Shown here: piece by piece, positions 18,004 to 28,009 of the stretch
How positions within the stretch are numbered: the first letter of the stretch is position 1
How the letters are laid out: every line of letters begins with the position of its first letter
Assembly: GCF_026229185.1 (NCBI RefSeq)
Contig: NZ_JAGGJA010000004.1
Location: 243,758-307,757, forward strand
Direction of reading: 5' to 3'
Source: Fodinibius salsisoli
Lineage (GTDB): Bacteria; Bacteroidota; Rhodothermia; Balneolales; Balneolaceae
DNA: 64,000 nucleotides
The notes under the pieces: model-generated
Databases searched by the model: none
Told to the model about the DNA's origin: nothing
The model's input: only the letters and a program-made list of their open reading frames with translations
Position numbers and translations under genes: made by a program

Positions 18004-19023
18004 CTACTTTTTACGTCGTATAATAAACTCGATAAGATCTTCAAACGATTGCCGGGCCTTAGACTCGGGCAACGTAGAAAGCTTCGAAAGCGCCTTGGAA
18101 GCATAATCGTCCATAATCTCGCGAGCGTAATCCATGCCTCCTTTTTCATGCACAAAGGAGACAATTTTATCAACATCAGCCTGTTTCTTTTTGCGTTTTC
18201 GCATCAAATGACGAATCCGGATTTTCTCCATCATGGAGGCATTTTCCAGCGCTTTAATGAAAGGAAGGGTCACCTTACGTTCTCTAATGTCGTTCCGCTT
18301 GGGCTTGCCAATGTCTCCTTTGCCATAGTCAAAAAGGTCATCCCGAATCTGGAAAGCAATACCGGTCCACATGCCGATATCGTGCATCTTTTGATGCTGT
18401 GCGGGATCATCCGTCGTTGAAATGGCACCACATTCGCAACAGGCCGCAATGAGGCTGGCAGTCTTCTCTGAAATGACTTTGAAATAATAGTCTTCATCCA
18501 TATTAAAGAGGCGGGCTGCCTTAAACTGACGGAGCTCGCCTTCACTCATGCTTTTGACCGCCCGGGAGAGCACTTTTAATAGCTTAAATTCATCATAATC
18601 CAATGCAATAAGCAAGCCTTTGGAGAGCAAAAAGTCACCCAAAAGTACGCTGGCTTTGTTCTTCCAAACTTTGTTGATACTCAAGAAGCCTCGTCGAATT
18701 TCGGCATCATCCACCACATCATCATGGATAAGAGTGGCAGTATGCAGTAATTCAATCATGGTGGCCGCTACATAGCTGCGCTGGCTGACGTCTCCAAACA
18801 GCCGGGCCGACATAAATACAAGAGTGGGGCGGATTTCTTTACCCTTTTGGCGCAACAGATATCGCACAATTTGATCCAGTACAAATACATCGGTACGCAG
18901 TGCTTCTTTAAAAAAAACACGAAATTCACTCAGATCATCAATTACCGGACGAGTAATCTGACTAAGCGATTTTTTCTCCTTTCGCTTAAAGGAGGTAACT
19001 TTTTGTAGCTGAGTATCAATCAT
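18004..19023 (-). CDS. trans-polyprenyl diphosphate synthase
   Basis: This 339-residue protein has a first aspartate-rich motif at D101-DVVD-D106 (LIHDDVVDDAEIRRG) and a second at RDDLFDY (D228, D229, D232), plus the KIS/EKTAS helix. The residues before the first motif (ELLHTATL) are small, as in long-chain octaprenyl or heptaprenyl synthases that make quinone side chains. Undecaprenyl synthase is a different fold and is excluded. It is first in the operon with lpxH and the PBP gene (15-base gap to lpxH). Confidence 0.9.
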   Translation of the reverse strand: MIDTQLQKVTSFKRKEKKSLSQITRPVIDDLSEFRVFFKEALRTDVFVLDQIVRYLLRQKGKEIRPTLVFMSARLFGDVSQRSYVAATMIELLHTATLIHDDVVDDAEIRRGFLSINKVWKNKASVLLGDFLLSKGLLIALDYDEFKLLKVLSRAVKSMSEGELRQFKAARLFNMDEDYYFKVISEKTASLIAACCECGAISTTDDPAQHQKMHDIGMWTGIAFQIRDDLFDYGKGDIGKPKRNDIRERKVTLPFIKALENASMMEKIRIRHLMRKRKKKQADVDKIVSFVHEKGGMDYAREIMDDYASKALSKLSTLPESKARQSFEDLIEFIIRRKK

Positions 19024-19170
19024 GAACCGATATTCTATAGCTTAATGTTGGGGCTATAAATAAAAGTTGAAATTTAATAATTATTCAGGTTTTAAACTTC
19101 CGTCATTTCCAATACATTTTGGCTACCAAATATAGAATATCAATAGGCCATTACTAAATTTTTAATTTTT

Positions 19171-20457
19171 ATGATAGAAATTGATATAAGCAGAGCTCGG
19201 TCTTTTGTTAAAGAACGTGCGTACAATGATAGTTATGAGAAAGCGAAGCAGGCTTTTGAGCAGGTAAAACAGCGAAATGGAGCTGGTTCAGAATGGCTTG
19301 GCTGGCGCACACTGCTGTCAGATCCCAATGATGCTATTTTAGAGCAGTTAGATAGTTTAGCCACGGCCATTCGCGAGGATGCCGATGTCTTTATTGTGTG
19401 CGGTATTGGGGGGTCTTACCTGGGTGCGCGAGCCGTTATTGATGCATTGTCACCGTTTTTTGGTACTGATGGACCAGAAATACTGTATGCCGGCAACCAG
19501 ATGAGTGGCCAATATTTGGATGAGCTGATTGGCTATTTGGAGGAACCCAATGCAGAGGGAGAGTCCAAAAGCGTATATTTAAATGTAATCTCAAAGTCGG
19601 GTACTACCTTAGAAACAGCACTTTCGTTCCGTATTTTACGGAATTGGATGGAAGACCGCTTCGACGATATCAGTGAGCGGATTGTCTGTACGACCAGTGA
19701 AGAGGGAGGAGCACTAAATGAGCTGATTAAAAAACACGGCTTCCCAAAATTTATTATTCCTGATGATGTGGGCGGGCGATTTTCGGTATTGACGCCGGTA
19801 GGTTTGCTTCCGATTGCCGTCGCCGGTATCGACATCCGCAGTCTGTTTTATGAAGCCGTTTCAAAATTTGAAGCACTGGAAGAAGATCCAGAGCCGGTAC
19901 TCGAATATGCGGCTGTAAAGCATGCACTCTACGAACAGGGCAAAGCCATTGATTTGTTTACTACCTTTGAGCCGCAGCTTAATGCTCTAAGCGGCTGGTT
20001 ACAGCAGTTACTGGGAGAAAGTGAAGGTAAAGAAAACCAGGGCATGTTTCCTGCAAAAGCTACTTATTCCACAGACCTGCACAGCCTCGGACAGTTTGTG
20101 CAAGAAGGTCCGCGTAATATGATGGAAACCTTTATCCAGGTTGACTCAATGAATGAACAGGTAGAAGTACAAGCGGAAGATGAAGATCATGATGGTTTGA
20201 ACTATCTTGAGGGCCGTTCCTTTCACGATATTAACAGCCGGGCACTGGAGGGAACCCTACAGGCCCATCACGAAGGGGGCGTTCCTTGTGTAGTCCTTAC
20301 CCTGGATAAACTCAATGCACAACATATCGGGGAGTTTATCTATTTATATGAATTGCTAACAGCCGTGTATTGCTATTGCCTGGACGTCAATCCTTTTAAT
20401 CAACCGGGCGTCGAATTTTATAAAAAAGAAATGTATCAACTGCTTGGTAAGCAATAA
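19171..20457 (+). CDS. pgi: glucose-6-phosphate isomerase
   Basis: The 428-residue length matches the shorter bacterial Pgi type. SIS-fold signatures are visible: GIGGSYLGARAVIDAL (about 77-92), SKSGTTLET (about 141-149), VGGRFSVLTPVGLLP, and near the C-terminus NPFNQPGVE. It interconverts glucose-6-phosphate and fructose-6-phosphate. It is the first gene of a long rightward operon. The start is the ATG at 19171. Confidence 0.95.
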   Translation: MIEIDISRARSFVKERAYNDSYEKAKQAFEQVKQRNGAGSEWLGWRTLLSDPNDAILEQLDSLATAIREDADVFIVCGIGGSYLGARAVIDALSPFFGTDGPEILYAGNQMSGQYLDELIGYLEEPNAEGESKSVYLNVISKSGTTLETALSFRILRNWMEDRFDDISERIVCTTSEEGGALNELIKKHGFPKFIIPDDVGGRFSVLTPVGLLPIAVAGIDIRSLFYEAVSKFEALEEDPEPVLEYAAVKHALYEQGKAIDLFTTFEPQLNALSGWLQQLLGESEGKENQGMFPAKATYSTDLHSLGQFVQEGPRNMMETFIQVDSMNEQVEVQAEDEDHDGLNYLEGRSFHDINSRALEGTLQAHHEGGVPCVVLTLDKLNAQHIGEFIYLYELLTAVYCYCLDVNPFNQPGVEFYKKEMYQLLGKQ

Positions 20458-20461
20458 TACT

Positions 20462-21130
20462 ATGGCCCAAGAAGACAACTTGCCCATCTCGCAAGAGGTA
20501 GAACCGGATGAGCTTAAATTTATATCGGTAGCTGGAAATATCGGAGCCGGGAAATCATCGTTGACGGGACTGCTGGCAAAACATTTTGGATGGGAACCCT
20601 TTTATGAATCGGTGGATGATAATCCCTACCTGTCGGATTTTTATGATGACATGCGGCGGTGGAGCTTTAACCTTCAGATCTTTTTTCTTTCCAGCCGCTT
20701 TCGGCACCAGAAAGAGATGCTGGACCGCAAAGGACGGTTTGTACAAGATCGTACGATTTATGAGGATGTGGAGATCTTTGCCAAGAACTTGCACGAAATG
20801 GGATTAATGAGCGATCGTGATTACGAGAACTATAAAGCACTCTTTACGGAGATGACGAATTATTTGAAATCACCGAGCTTGTTGATTTATATTCGCGCGC
20901 AAGTACCAACGCTGGTCGAACAAATTCAGCAGCGGGGAAGAGATTACGAAAATACCATTCGTATAGAATACCTTGAACGACTGAACCGATTGTATGAGGA
21001 CTGGATTGACCGCTATCCGCACGAGAAGCTGATTATTGATACCGATGACCTTGATTTTGTTAATAATGATGAAGACTTAGGACGCATAATAGAACTGGTA
21101 GAACAACGTTTATTTGGGTTGTTTAATTGA
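20462..21130 (+). CDS. deoxynucleoside kinase
   Basis: The protein has 222 residues from the ATG at 20462. A TTG frame extension to 20444 overlaps pgi and is unlikely. The P-loop is G25-NIGAGKS-32. The substrate-site segments FYESVDDNPYL, DRTIYEDVEIF and the lid RGRDYEN near residue 160 are those of deoxyadenosine/deoxyguanosine kinases. It phosphorylates deoxynucleosides for salvage. It starts 4 bases after the pgi stop. Confidence 0.9.
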   Translation: MAQEDNLPISQEVEPDELKFISVAGNIGAGKSSLTGLLAKHFGWEPFYESVDDNPYLSDFYDDMRRWSFNLQIFFLSSRFRHQKEMLDRKGRFVQDRTIYEDVEIFAKNLHEMGLMSDRDYENYKALFTEMTNYLKSPSLLIYIRAQVPTLVEQIQQRGRDYENTIRIEYLERLNRLYEDWIDRYPHEKLIIDTDDLDFVNNDEDLGRIIELVEQRLFGLFN

Positions 21131-21176
21131 TTGCGGATAAACCCAATTATTCATAACTTTGCAAGCTATTACTGTT

Positions 21177-21689
21177 ATGTCAAAACTTGAATTTAACATA
21201 GTTGAGATACCCGAAGAGGAGAGCCAGCGAAGCGTTGGCTTGGAAGAAGAGGATCTTGATCTGTCTCCTTATGAATTTAAAGGAGGAGGTATAGATCTTC
21301 AGTTTTACCGTACTCTTCATTTTATTCGGGTAAACTTTCATGTGGATGCAGATGTAGAACTCGTTTGTGACCGCTCACTTGAAAGCTATATCCAGCCGAT
21401 AGTATCGGATTATGAAGTTCTTTTTAAAGTTGATGTACAGGAAGAAACAGAGAATGAAGATGGGGCCGTGCGACGGTTTAACTTCTCCTCGAATACTCTC
21501 AGTATCGAAGAAGAGGTTCGAGACACCATCATGTTAAATGTTCCGATTAAGAAGCTGCATCCTAAATTTCTCGATGAGGATGGAAGTCCGAAAGAATTTG
21601 AAACGAAGAAATATGGCGATGTAGCTGAAGAAGATGAAGCCGAGGGCATTGATCCCCGGTGGGAAAAATTGAAGAAACTTAAGAACTAA
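21177..21689 (+). CDS. YceD/DUF177 family protein
   Basis: The protein has 170 residues from the ATG at 21177 (a TTG at 21159 is rejected). It is strongly acidic and carries the family pattern of a cysteine in the middle (ELVCDRSLESYIQP) and a C-terminal NVPIKKLHPKF / DPRWEKLKKL. In most bacteria this gene sits directly before rpmF, as here. It is linked with 23S rRNA accumulation, but its exact role is not settled. Confidence 0.85.
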   Translation: MSKLEFNIVEIPEEESQRSVGLEEEDLDLSPYEFKGGGIDLQFYRTLHFIRVNFHVDADVELVCDRSLESYIQPIVSDYEVLFKVDVQEETENEDGAVRRFNFSSNTLSIEEEVRDTIMLNVPIKKLHPKFLDEDGSPKEFETKKYGDVAEEDEAEGIDPRWEKLKKLKN

Positions 21690-21713
21690 CAGAAACACTA
21701 TTACAATTAAATA

Positions 21714-21890
21714 ATGGCACATCCTAAGCGTAGACATTCCTCTTCACGAAGAAACAAACGCCGTTCGCACCATAAGGTGGCCGAGCCTACCCTTGCTGAA
21801 TGCCAAAACTGCGGTGCATACCATAAATATCATCATGTATGTACTGAGTGTGGCTACTATCGCGGCCGACAAGTATTGGACGTCAACTAA
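21714..21890 (+). CDS. rpmF: 50S ribosomal protein L32
   Basis: A 58-residue frame runs from the ATG at 21714 to the TAA at 21888-21890. It starts MAHPKRRHSSSRRNKRRSHH, a typical L32 N-terminus. A zinc-ribbon follows with C-x2-C (CQNC) and a second C-x2-C (CTEC). It lies between the YceD-like gene and plsX, the standard order. Confidence 0.95.
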   Translation: MAHPKRRHSSSRRNKRRSHHKVAEPTLAECQNCGAYHKYHHVCTECGYYRGRQVLDVN

Positions 21891-21913
21891 AATTTTATCC
21901 TAATTAATTATTC

Positions 21914-22897
21914 ATGGTTATTGCTGTAGATGCCGCGGGAGGGGATCATTATCCCAGGAGTCCGGTACAAGGTGCAATTGAAGCCGTTAACGAACTTCCA
22001 GACCTTAAAATCATATTGGTTGGTCCGGAAGATGTTGTTAATGATGAGCTTTCTAACCATGAATACGACTCTAAACGGATTTTGGTCCAGCATGCTCCCC
22101 AGGTTATTGGGATGGATGAATCTCCGGCACAGGCCGTAAAGACAAAGCAGAAATCATCAATCGTTACCGGCATTGGTATGCATAAGGCCGGTAAATGCGA
22201 TGCATTTGTAAGTGCGGGCAATACAGGGGCCTTATTGGCGGCCTCCACTTTTTTATTGGGAAAGCTTGAAGGTGTCTCGCGACCCGTTATTGCGGCAATA
22301 TATCCCACTATTAAAGGGGTGCGCCTGGTAATGGATGTCGGAGCAAATTTAGAAGTACGCCCCGAAATGTTTACCCAGTTTGCTCAGATGGGAACCATCT
22401 ATGCACGCGAAATTATGGGGGTTGAGGATCCTAAAGTCGGACTTTTGAATGTCGGTGAAGAAGAAGAAAAAGGAACCGATAACTTAAAAGCTGCTTTCAA
22501 GGAACTCAGCAAGCTTTCAAATTTCGCAGGTAATATTGAGGGCCGGGATATTTTTGACGCCAAAGCTGATGTCTTTCTCTGTGATGGTTTGGTAGGAAAT
22601 ATCCTTCTTAAATTTGGGGAATCTATTCCTGTAGCACTCGAAAAGTTTGTGAAAAGAGGTATCCAGCAATTAGAGTTAGGGCCAGAGGAAGCAAAGTTAA
22701 TCGGGAAAGTGCTAAAAGTATCTCTTGAAGAGTTTAATCCTGACCGTGTAGGCGGTGTTCCCTTTCTTGGAGTCGATGGAGTTAGTATGGTAGGGCATGG
22801 GAGCAGCACTCCCAAAGCTGTAAAGAATATGATTTTAAATACAGCTAAATGCCTCAAACATAATATCAATGACAAAATTGTAGCATCTCTTAATTAA
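21914..22897 (+). CDS. plsX: phosphate acyltransferase PlsX
   Basis: The 327-residue protein begins MVIAVDAAGGDHYPRSPVQG, the PlsX N-terminus. It also has SAGNTGALLAAS, VMDVGANLE, and the C-terminal FLGVDGVSMVGHGSS. It converts acyl-ACP to acyl-phosphate for phospholipid synthesis. The position before fabH is the usual one. Confidence 0.95.
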   Translation: MVIAVDAAGGDHYPRSPVQGAIEAVNELPDLKIILVGPEDVVNDELSNHEYDSKRILVQHAPQVIGMDESPAQAVKTKQKSSIVTGIGMHKAGKCDAFVSAGNTGALLAASTFLLGKLEGVSRPVIAAIYPTIKGVRLVMDVGANLEVRPEMFTQFAQMGTIYAREIMGVEDPKVGLLNVGEEEEKGTDNLKAAFKELSKLSNFAGNIEGRDIFDAKADVFLCDGLVGNILLKFGESIPVALEKFVKRGIQQLELGPEEAKLIGKVLKVSLEEFNPDRVGGVPFLGVDGVSMVGHGSSTPKAVKNMILNTAKCLKHNINDKIVASLN

Positions 22898-22909
22898 AGA
22901 ACCCCATAC

Positions 22910-23905
22910 ATGGCGGAAAAAAGACGAGCAGGAATAACAGCAGTAGGCCACTATCTGCCTGAGCACAGACTGACCAATAGTGATCTGGAAGAGATGGTGG
23001 AAACCAACGATGAATGGATACGTACACGGACGGGAATTCGTGAGCGACGTATCCTTAAAGACGAAGATAAGGCAACAGCCTATATGGGCGCCGAAGCTGC
23101 TAAAGAAGCGTTGGAAGAGCGTGGTATTGGCGCTGAAGAGATTGATATTATCATTCTTGCTACCGTTACGCCTGATTATCTCTTCCCGGCTACTGCTTGT
23201 CTGGTACAAGACTATATCGGCGCGGACAATGCATACGGATTTGATTTATCGGCGGCTTGCTCTGGGTTTTTGTACGCTCTCTCTAATGGTGCTAATTATA
23301 TTGAGTCCGGTCGGGCCGAGAAAGTACTGGTTATCGGTTCTGACAAAATGAGTTCTATTGTTGACTATTCCGATCGCTCTACCTGTATTTTGTTCGGAGA
23401 TGGAGCAGGAGCTGTATTATTGGAAGCATCTGATGATGAAACGGGTGTCATTGACTACATCCACCATACCGAAGGGGATACCAACGGAGCGCTTTGTCAG
23501 CCAGCAGGGGGCAGCAGAAAACCCGCATCCGAACATACGGTTGCTGATCGGTTACATTACATTAAGCAGGATGGCCGGGCAGTCTTTAAAAAAGCCACCG
23601 TGGGCATGTCTGATGTTGTTACTGAAATTATGGAAGCCAACAGTCTAACGGCCGACGATGTAGCCTGGTTGGTTCCTCATCAGGCGAACTTGCGCATTAT
23701 CGATGCTACAGCGAACCGCATGGGGCTGGATAGTGACAAGGTGATGGTTAATATTGATCGGTATGGAAATACAACTGCTGCAACAATTCCACTTTGTTTA
23801 TACGACTGGAAGGATAAATTGAACCATGGTGATAATTTGATTTTGGCCGCTTTTGGCGGTGGTTATACCTGGGGTTCTATCTACTTAAAATGGGGTATTC
23901 AATAA
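22910..23905 (+). CDS. fabH: beta-ketoacyl-ACP synthase III
   Basis: The protein has 331 residues. The catalytic triad is visible as C117 (LSAACSGFLYA), H257 (VPHQANLRI) and N287 (DRYGNTTAAT). It condenses acetyl-CoA or branched acyl-CoA with malonyl-ACP to start fatty-acid synthesis. Its stop overlaps the fabD start by one base. Confidence 0.96.
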   Translation: MAEKRRAGITAVGHYLPEHRLTNSDLEEMVETNDEWIRTRTGIRERRILKDEDKATAYMGAEAAKEALEERGIGAEEIDIIILATVTPDYLFPATACLVQDYIGADNAYGFDLSAACSGFLYALSNGANYIESGRAEKVLVIGSDKMSSIVDYSDRSTCILFGDGAGAVLLEASDDETGVIDYIHHTEGDTNGALCQPAGGSRKPASEHTVADRLHYIKQDGRAVFKKATVGMSDVVTEIMEANSLTADDVAWLVPHQANLRIIDATANRMGLDSDKVMVNIDRYGNTTAATIPLCLYDWKDKLNHGDNLILAAFGGGYTWGSIYLKWGIQ

Positions 23906-24792
23906 TGGCTAAAGCATATTTATTTCCGGGTCAGGGTTCACAATCGGTTGGAATGGGTCAAAACCATTATCAGCAAAATGAGGTGTTTGCCCAGTATGTA
24001 GATCGTGCCAATGAGGTGCTCGGCTTCAACCTAAAAGAAATTATGTTTGAAGGCCCGGCAGAGAAGTTGAAACAAACGGAATATACACAGCCGGCAATTT
24101 TTCTGCATTCCATAGCTTTATACCAAACACTGGATGCCAATCCCGATATGGTTGCCGGGCATAGTCTGGGTGAGTTTTCGGCTTTGGTGGCCTGTGGAGC
24201 AGTAGCCTTCGAAGATGCCCTGAAGATTGTACGCCGGCGTGGAGAACTGATGCAGCAGGCTGGAGAAACAAATCCCGGGACCATGGCCGCTGTCATTGGA
24301 ATGGAAGATGAAGTTGTTGAAAGGATATGTAGCCAAGCCACAGAAGAGGTTGGCCAAGAAGTTATTGCAGCTAACTACAATTGTCCGGGGCAGGTCGTTA
24401 TTTCTGGCGCTGTGGAAGCGGTCGAAAAAGCAGTTGAATTGTTAAAAGAGGAAGGGTGCCGTTTGGCTAAAATATTACCCGTCAGTGGGGCCTTTCATTC
24501 TTCGCTTATGCAACCTGCATACGATGGTTTAAAAGATAGCCTTGAAGAGCTTGATGTTTCCACTCCACACTGTCCGATTTATAGTAATTATACCGCAGCT
24601 CCTACCTCCGATCCAGAACAAATTCGTTCGAATGTACTAAGTCAGTTATTAAATCCGGTGCTGTGGACTCAGACACTACAGAATATGGAAGAGAATAGCG
24701 CTGACTCTTTTGTTGAAGTGGGGCCTGGAAAAGTATTGCAGGGTTTAGTGAAGCGTACACTCAAGGACGTTGAAATAGACGGCTTCGAATAA
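23905..24792 (+). CDS. fabD: malonyl-CoA:ACP transacylase
   Basis: The protein has 295 residues from the ATG at 23905, giving the canonical MAKAYLFPGQGSQ N-terminus. An ATG at 23890 would add five residues and overlap fabH more. The nucleophile is S87 in GHSLGE and the catalytic histidine is H198 in SGAFHSSLM. The TAATG overlap with fabH indicates translational coupling. Confidence 0.95.
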   Translation: MAKAYLFPGQGSQSVGMGQNHYQQNEVFAQYVDRANEVLGFNLKEIMFEGPAEKLKQTEYTQPAIFLHSIALYQTLDANPDMVAGHSLGEFSALVACGAVAFEDALKIVRRRGELMQQAGETNPGTMAAVIGMEDEVVERICSQATEEVGQEVIAANYNCPGQVVISGAVEAVEKAVELLKEEGCRLAKILPVSGAFHSSLMQPAYDGLKDSLEELDVSTPHCPIYSNYTAAPTSDPEQIRSNVLSQLLNPVLWTQTLQNMEENSADSFVEVGPGKVLQGLVKRTLKDVEIDGFE

Positions 24793-24853
24793 TCTGTCAA
24801 ATTGATGCATTGCGGCTTTGGCATGCATTCCTAACTAAATATTACAAGAAATT

Positions 24854-25603
24854 ATGGATATATCACTTGATGGGAAAACAGCACTTGTAACCGGAGGAAG
24901 CCGGGGGATAGGCCGTGCTATAGCTTTGACCTTGGCGGAACTGGGTGCTGATGTTGCTATTACGTTTGCGAGCTCAGAAGAGGCCGCTAATGAGGTCAAA
25001 AATGAAATGACATCCAAAGGGGTGCGCGCTAAAGCCCTGCAAGCAGATGCCGTAGATCTTGAAAAAGCCGAAGAGGTTATTGCTGAGCTTACCGAAGACT
25101 GGGAGAAAATTGATATCTTGGTTAATAATGCTGGTATTACACGCGATAATCTGATTCTTCGCATGAAAGAAGAACAGTGGGATCAAGTGATAAACACCAA
25201 TTTAAAGAGCATATTTAACTACAGTAAGGCCGTAGCGAAACCCATGATGCGCAATCGTGGGGGTTCTATTATTAATATTAGCTCAGTGGTAGGGCTAAGC
25301 GGGAATGCAGGACAAAGTAATTATGCTGCTTCCAAAGCTGGGATTATTGGATTTACAAAATCATATGCCAAAGAGTTAGCCTCTCGGGGTATTCGTGCCA
25401 ATGTGATTGCTCCTGGCTATATAACTACAGAAATGACCGATGAACTGGATGAGAAAGTACTAGCATCAATTAAGGAAGAAACACCTCTGGGACGGCCAGG
25501 TGACGCAGAAGAAGTAGCTCATGCAGTAGCATTTTTGGCTTCAGATCTTAGTTCTTACATTACTGGCGAAACAATACGTGTAGATGGTGGAATGGCAATG
25601 TAG
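24854..25603 (+). CDS. fabG: 3-oxoacyl-ACP reductase
   Basis: This 249-residue classical short-chain dehydrogenase has the nucleotide motif TGGSRGIG (13-20), the NNAG motif (91-94) and catalytic S144, Y157 and K161 (YAASK). GDAEEVAHAVAFLASD and the C-terminal VDGGMAM are typical FabG. It reduces beta-ketoacyl-ACP with NADPH. Confidence 0.95.
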   Translation: MDISLDGKTALVTGGSRGIGRAIALTLAELGADVAITFASSEEAANEVKNEMTSKGVRAKALQADAVDLEKAEEVIAELTEDWEKIDILVNNAGITRDNLILRMKEEQWDQVINTNLKSIFNYSKAVAKPMMRNRGGSIINISSVVGLSGNAGQSNYAASKAGIIGFTKSYAKELASRGIRANVIAPGYITTEMTDELDEKVLASIKEETPLGRPGDAEEVAHAVAFLASDLSSYITGETIRVDGGMAM

Positions 25604-25737
25604 ATTTTGACTTTTTTGGAGAGCTATTCGCTTAAAGTGTATTTTTAATAATTTTAATTGTATTTTCTGCCCATACTTAACGGAAGTAGGCAGATTCGAT
25701 CTTTCATTAACTTAAAACCTAAGCTAAAATAAATATT

Positions 25738-25974
25738 ATGTCACAAGACGTTGAATCAAAAGTAAAAAGCATCATTGTTGATAAATTAGGTGTCGATGAG
25801 GAGGAAGTAACTCACGATGCAAACTTCACTAACGATCTTGGTGCAGATTCTCTTGACACAGTAGAACTTATTATGGAGTTCGAAAAAGAATTCGACATCA
25901 GCATTCCTGATGAAGATGCCGAAAATATTGCTACTGTTGGCAATGCTGTTGAGTATCTCCAGGATAAAGTATAA
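25738..25974 (+). CDS. acpP: acyl carrier protein
   Basis: The protein has 78 acidic residues. The phosphopantetheine attachment site is S38 in [10 protein letters not shown]. The 134-base leader after fabG includes a 6-bp hairpin (25666-25671 with 25689-25694), suggesting an extra promoter or processing site for higher acpP expression; this is inference. Confidence 0.96.
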   Translation: MSQDVESKVKSIIVDKLGVDEEEVTHDANFTNDLGADSLDTVELIMEFEKEFDISIPDEDAENIATVGNAVEYLQDKV

Positions 25975-26015
25975 GGTCTTTTTATACTTCTTAATTTTTA
26001 CGCTAATATATTAGC

Positions 26016-27260
26016 ATGTCTGACCGTAGAGTAGTCATTACCGGAATCGGTGCCCTTACCCCTGTTGGTAAGACGGCACCAGATTTCTGGAATGGATTAA
26101 TATCAGGAAAAAGTGGTGCTCAGCCTATTGAGCATTTCGATACTGAAGATTTTCCTACCAAATTCGCCGCGCAAATAGAAGATTACGACGAACTCGATTA
26201 TTTCGATCGTAAAGAAGCGCGTCGGTTGGATAAAGTATGCCAGTACGCACTTATCGCAGCCGAAGAGGCTATGCAGGATACCGGACTTGACCTTGAAGAA
26301 ATCGACAAGGATAGAGTGTCTGTTATTGTGGGTACGGGTATCGGTGGAATGATTACCTTCTACGAGCAGTCTATCTCTTTTCACGAGCACGGTCCCCGGG
26401 GAGTATCGCCATTCTTCATTCCCATGCTGATTCCAGACATGGTTGCGGGCCAGATATCCATAAAATATGGCTTTAAAGGACCCAACTTTTGTGCGGTTTC
26501 AGCTTGTGCTACGGGTTCTCATAATATCGGATTAGCGTACGACTCCATTAAAAGCGGACAATGTGATATGGCCGTTTCCGGTGGTTCGGAAGCGCCTGTT
26601 TCACGCATAGGGGTCGCGGGCTTTACCTCCATGCGGGCAATGTCCAATCGTAATGATGATCCCCAAACAGCTTCTCGTCCTTTTGATAAAAACCGAGATG
26701 GTTTTGTACTGGGAGAAGGCTCAGCCATCCTGTTCTTAGAAGAATATGAGCATGCTAAAGCCCGGGATGCCCGCATTTATGGCGAAATTGTAGGATATGG
26801 ATTCTCGGCAGATGCTCACCATATTACGGCCCCTGATCCGGAAGGAGAGGGCGTTATACTGGCCATAAATCGTGCGCTTGAGGCTGCTGACATTGAGCCT
26901 ACAGATGTTGATCATATTAACATGCATGGTACTTCAACACCGCTCGGCGATATCGCTGAGACAAACTCAATTAAGAAGGTGTTTGGAGATCACGCCTATC
27001 AGATCAATCATAACTCTACCAAGTCCATGACCGGACACGCCCTTGGTGCTGCAGGTGCAATGGAGTCTTTAGCAACGGTGTTGTCTACCTATCATGATAT
27101 GATCCCACCTACCATCAATTATGATACCCCAGATCCGGAATGCGACTTAAATTATACAACGAACGAAGCTGTAAGTCGTAACGTAACATACGCCTTAAAC
27201 AATGCCTTTGGATTTGGCGGGCATAACACTACGATTGTATTTAAAAAGTTTGAAGAGTAA
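26016..27260 (+). CDS. fabF: beta-ketoacyl-ACP synthase II
   Basis: The protein has 414 residues. The Cys-His-His triad is C164 (VSACATGSHN), H304 (NMHGTSTPLGD) and H341 (KSMTGHALGAAG). It elongates acyl-ACP chains. It lies immediately after acpP and two bases before rnc, the standard order. Confidence 0.96.
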   Translation: MSDRRVVITGIGALTPVGKTAPDFWNGLISGKSGAQPIEHFDTEDFPTKFAAQIEDYDELDYFDRKEARRLDKVCQYALIAAEEAMQDTGLDLEEIDKDRVSVIVGTGIGGMITFYEQSISFHEHGPRGVSPFFIPMLIPDMVAGQISIKYGFKGPNFCAVSACATGSHNIGLAYDSIKSGQCDMAVSGGSEAPVSRIGVAGFTSMRAMSNRNDDPQTASRPFDKNRDGFVLGEGSAILFLEEYEHAKARDARIYGEIVGYGFSADAHHITAPDPEGEGVILAINRALEAADIEPTDVDHINMHGTSTPLGDIAETNSIKKVFGDHAYQINHNSTKSMTGHALGAAGAMESLATVLSTYHDMIPPTINYDTPDPECDLNYTTNEAVSRNVTYALNNAFGFGGHNTTIVFKKFEE

Positions 27261-27262
27261 GG

Positions 27263-28009
27263 ATGCTAGAGAAGCTTAGGTCACTTTTTAAATCTAAGGG
27301 AACACTACCGCCTAAGCACCATAAACGTATTGAAAAACTTGAAGAGATTATCGAAACCTCAATCGATAATCCCTTTATCTATATACGGGCATTAAGGCAC
27401 CGATCTACCTTATCCGATGAAAACTTCAGCTCAACAGATTCTTACGAGCGGCTGGAATTTTTGGGAGATGCCGTTCTGGATCTGATTATTACAGAAATTA
27501 TTTTTGATCTTTTTCCTGAAAAAAACGAAGGATTCCTGACTAAACTACGGGCAAAACTGGTGAAAGGAGATACGTTAGCGGTATTTGCACGTAAGTTGGA
27601 ACTTAATGAACTGTTATTGTTGGCTGAGGAAGTACGGGGACAGGGAATTGAGAACTCAAAAAGTGTACTATCCGATGTTTTTGAGGCCTTAGTCGGGGCG
27701 CTTTATCTTGATGCAGGATATAAAGAAACTTCCTATTTTGTCCGCAAGGTAATAGACCGTTATGTAGATTTGAATAAGGTTATTACAACACTGGATAACT
27801 ACAAAAGTTTATTATTAGAGTTTGCTCAGGCCAAACAGATGAAAATTCCTACCTACCGTGTTATTTCAGAAACCGGTCCCGGACATGATAAGACTTTTGA
27901 AATTGAGGTGCTAGTTGACCAAAAGCCGATGGCCAGTGGAGTCGGAAAAAGTAAGAAAGAGGCAGAACAGAAGGCAGCCCAAAAAGCGCTGGCAGATCTT
28001 AAAAGCTAA
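27263..28009 (+). CDS. rnc: ribonuclease III
   Basis: The protein has 248 residues. The RNase III signature ERLEFLGDAVLDL is at 62-74, with the second acidic cluster SDVFEALVGALYLD near 140. A C-terminal dsRNA-binding domain contains GPGHDKTFEIEVLV and KSKKEAEQKAAQKAL. It processes rRNA precursors and dsRNA. It is the last gene of the operon; no obvious terminator is seen behind it. Confidence 0.95.
   Translation: MLEKLRSLFKSKGTLPPKHHKRIEKLEEIIETSIDNPFIYIRALRHRSTLSDENFSSTDSYERLEFLGDAVLDLIITEIIFDLFPEKNEGFLTKLRAKLVKGDTLAVFARKLELNELLLLAEEVRGQGIENSKSVLSDVFEALVGALYLDAGYKETSYFVRKVIDRYVDLNKVITTLDNYKSLLLEFAQAKQMKIPTYRVISETGPGHDKTFEIEVLVDQKPMASGVGKSKKEAEQKAAQKALADLKS

Noticed and set aside
20444..20461. 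N-terminal extension of the deoxynucleoside kinase from TTG
   Set aside because: It overlaps pgi codons and lacks a ribosome site; the ATG at 20462 is the normal start.
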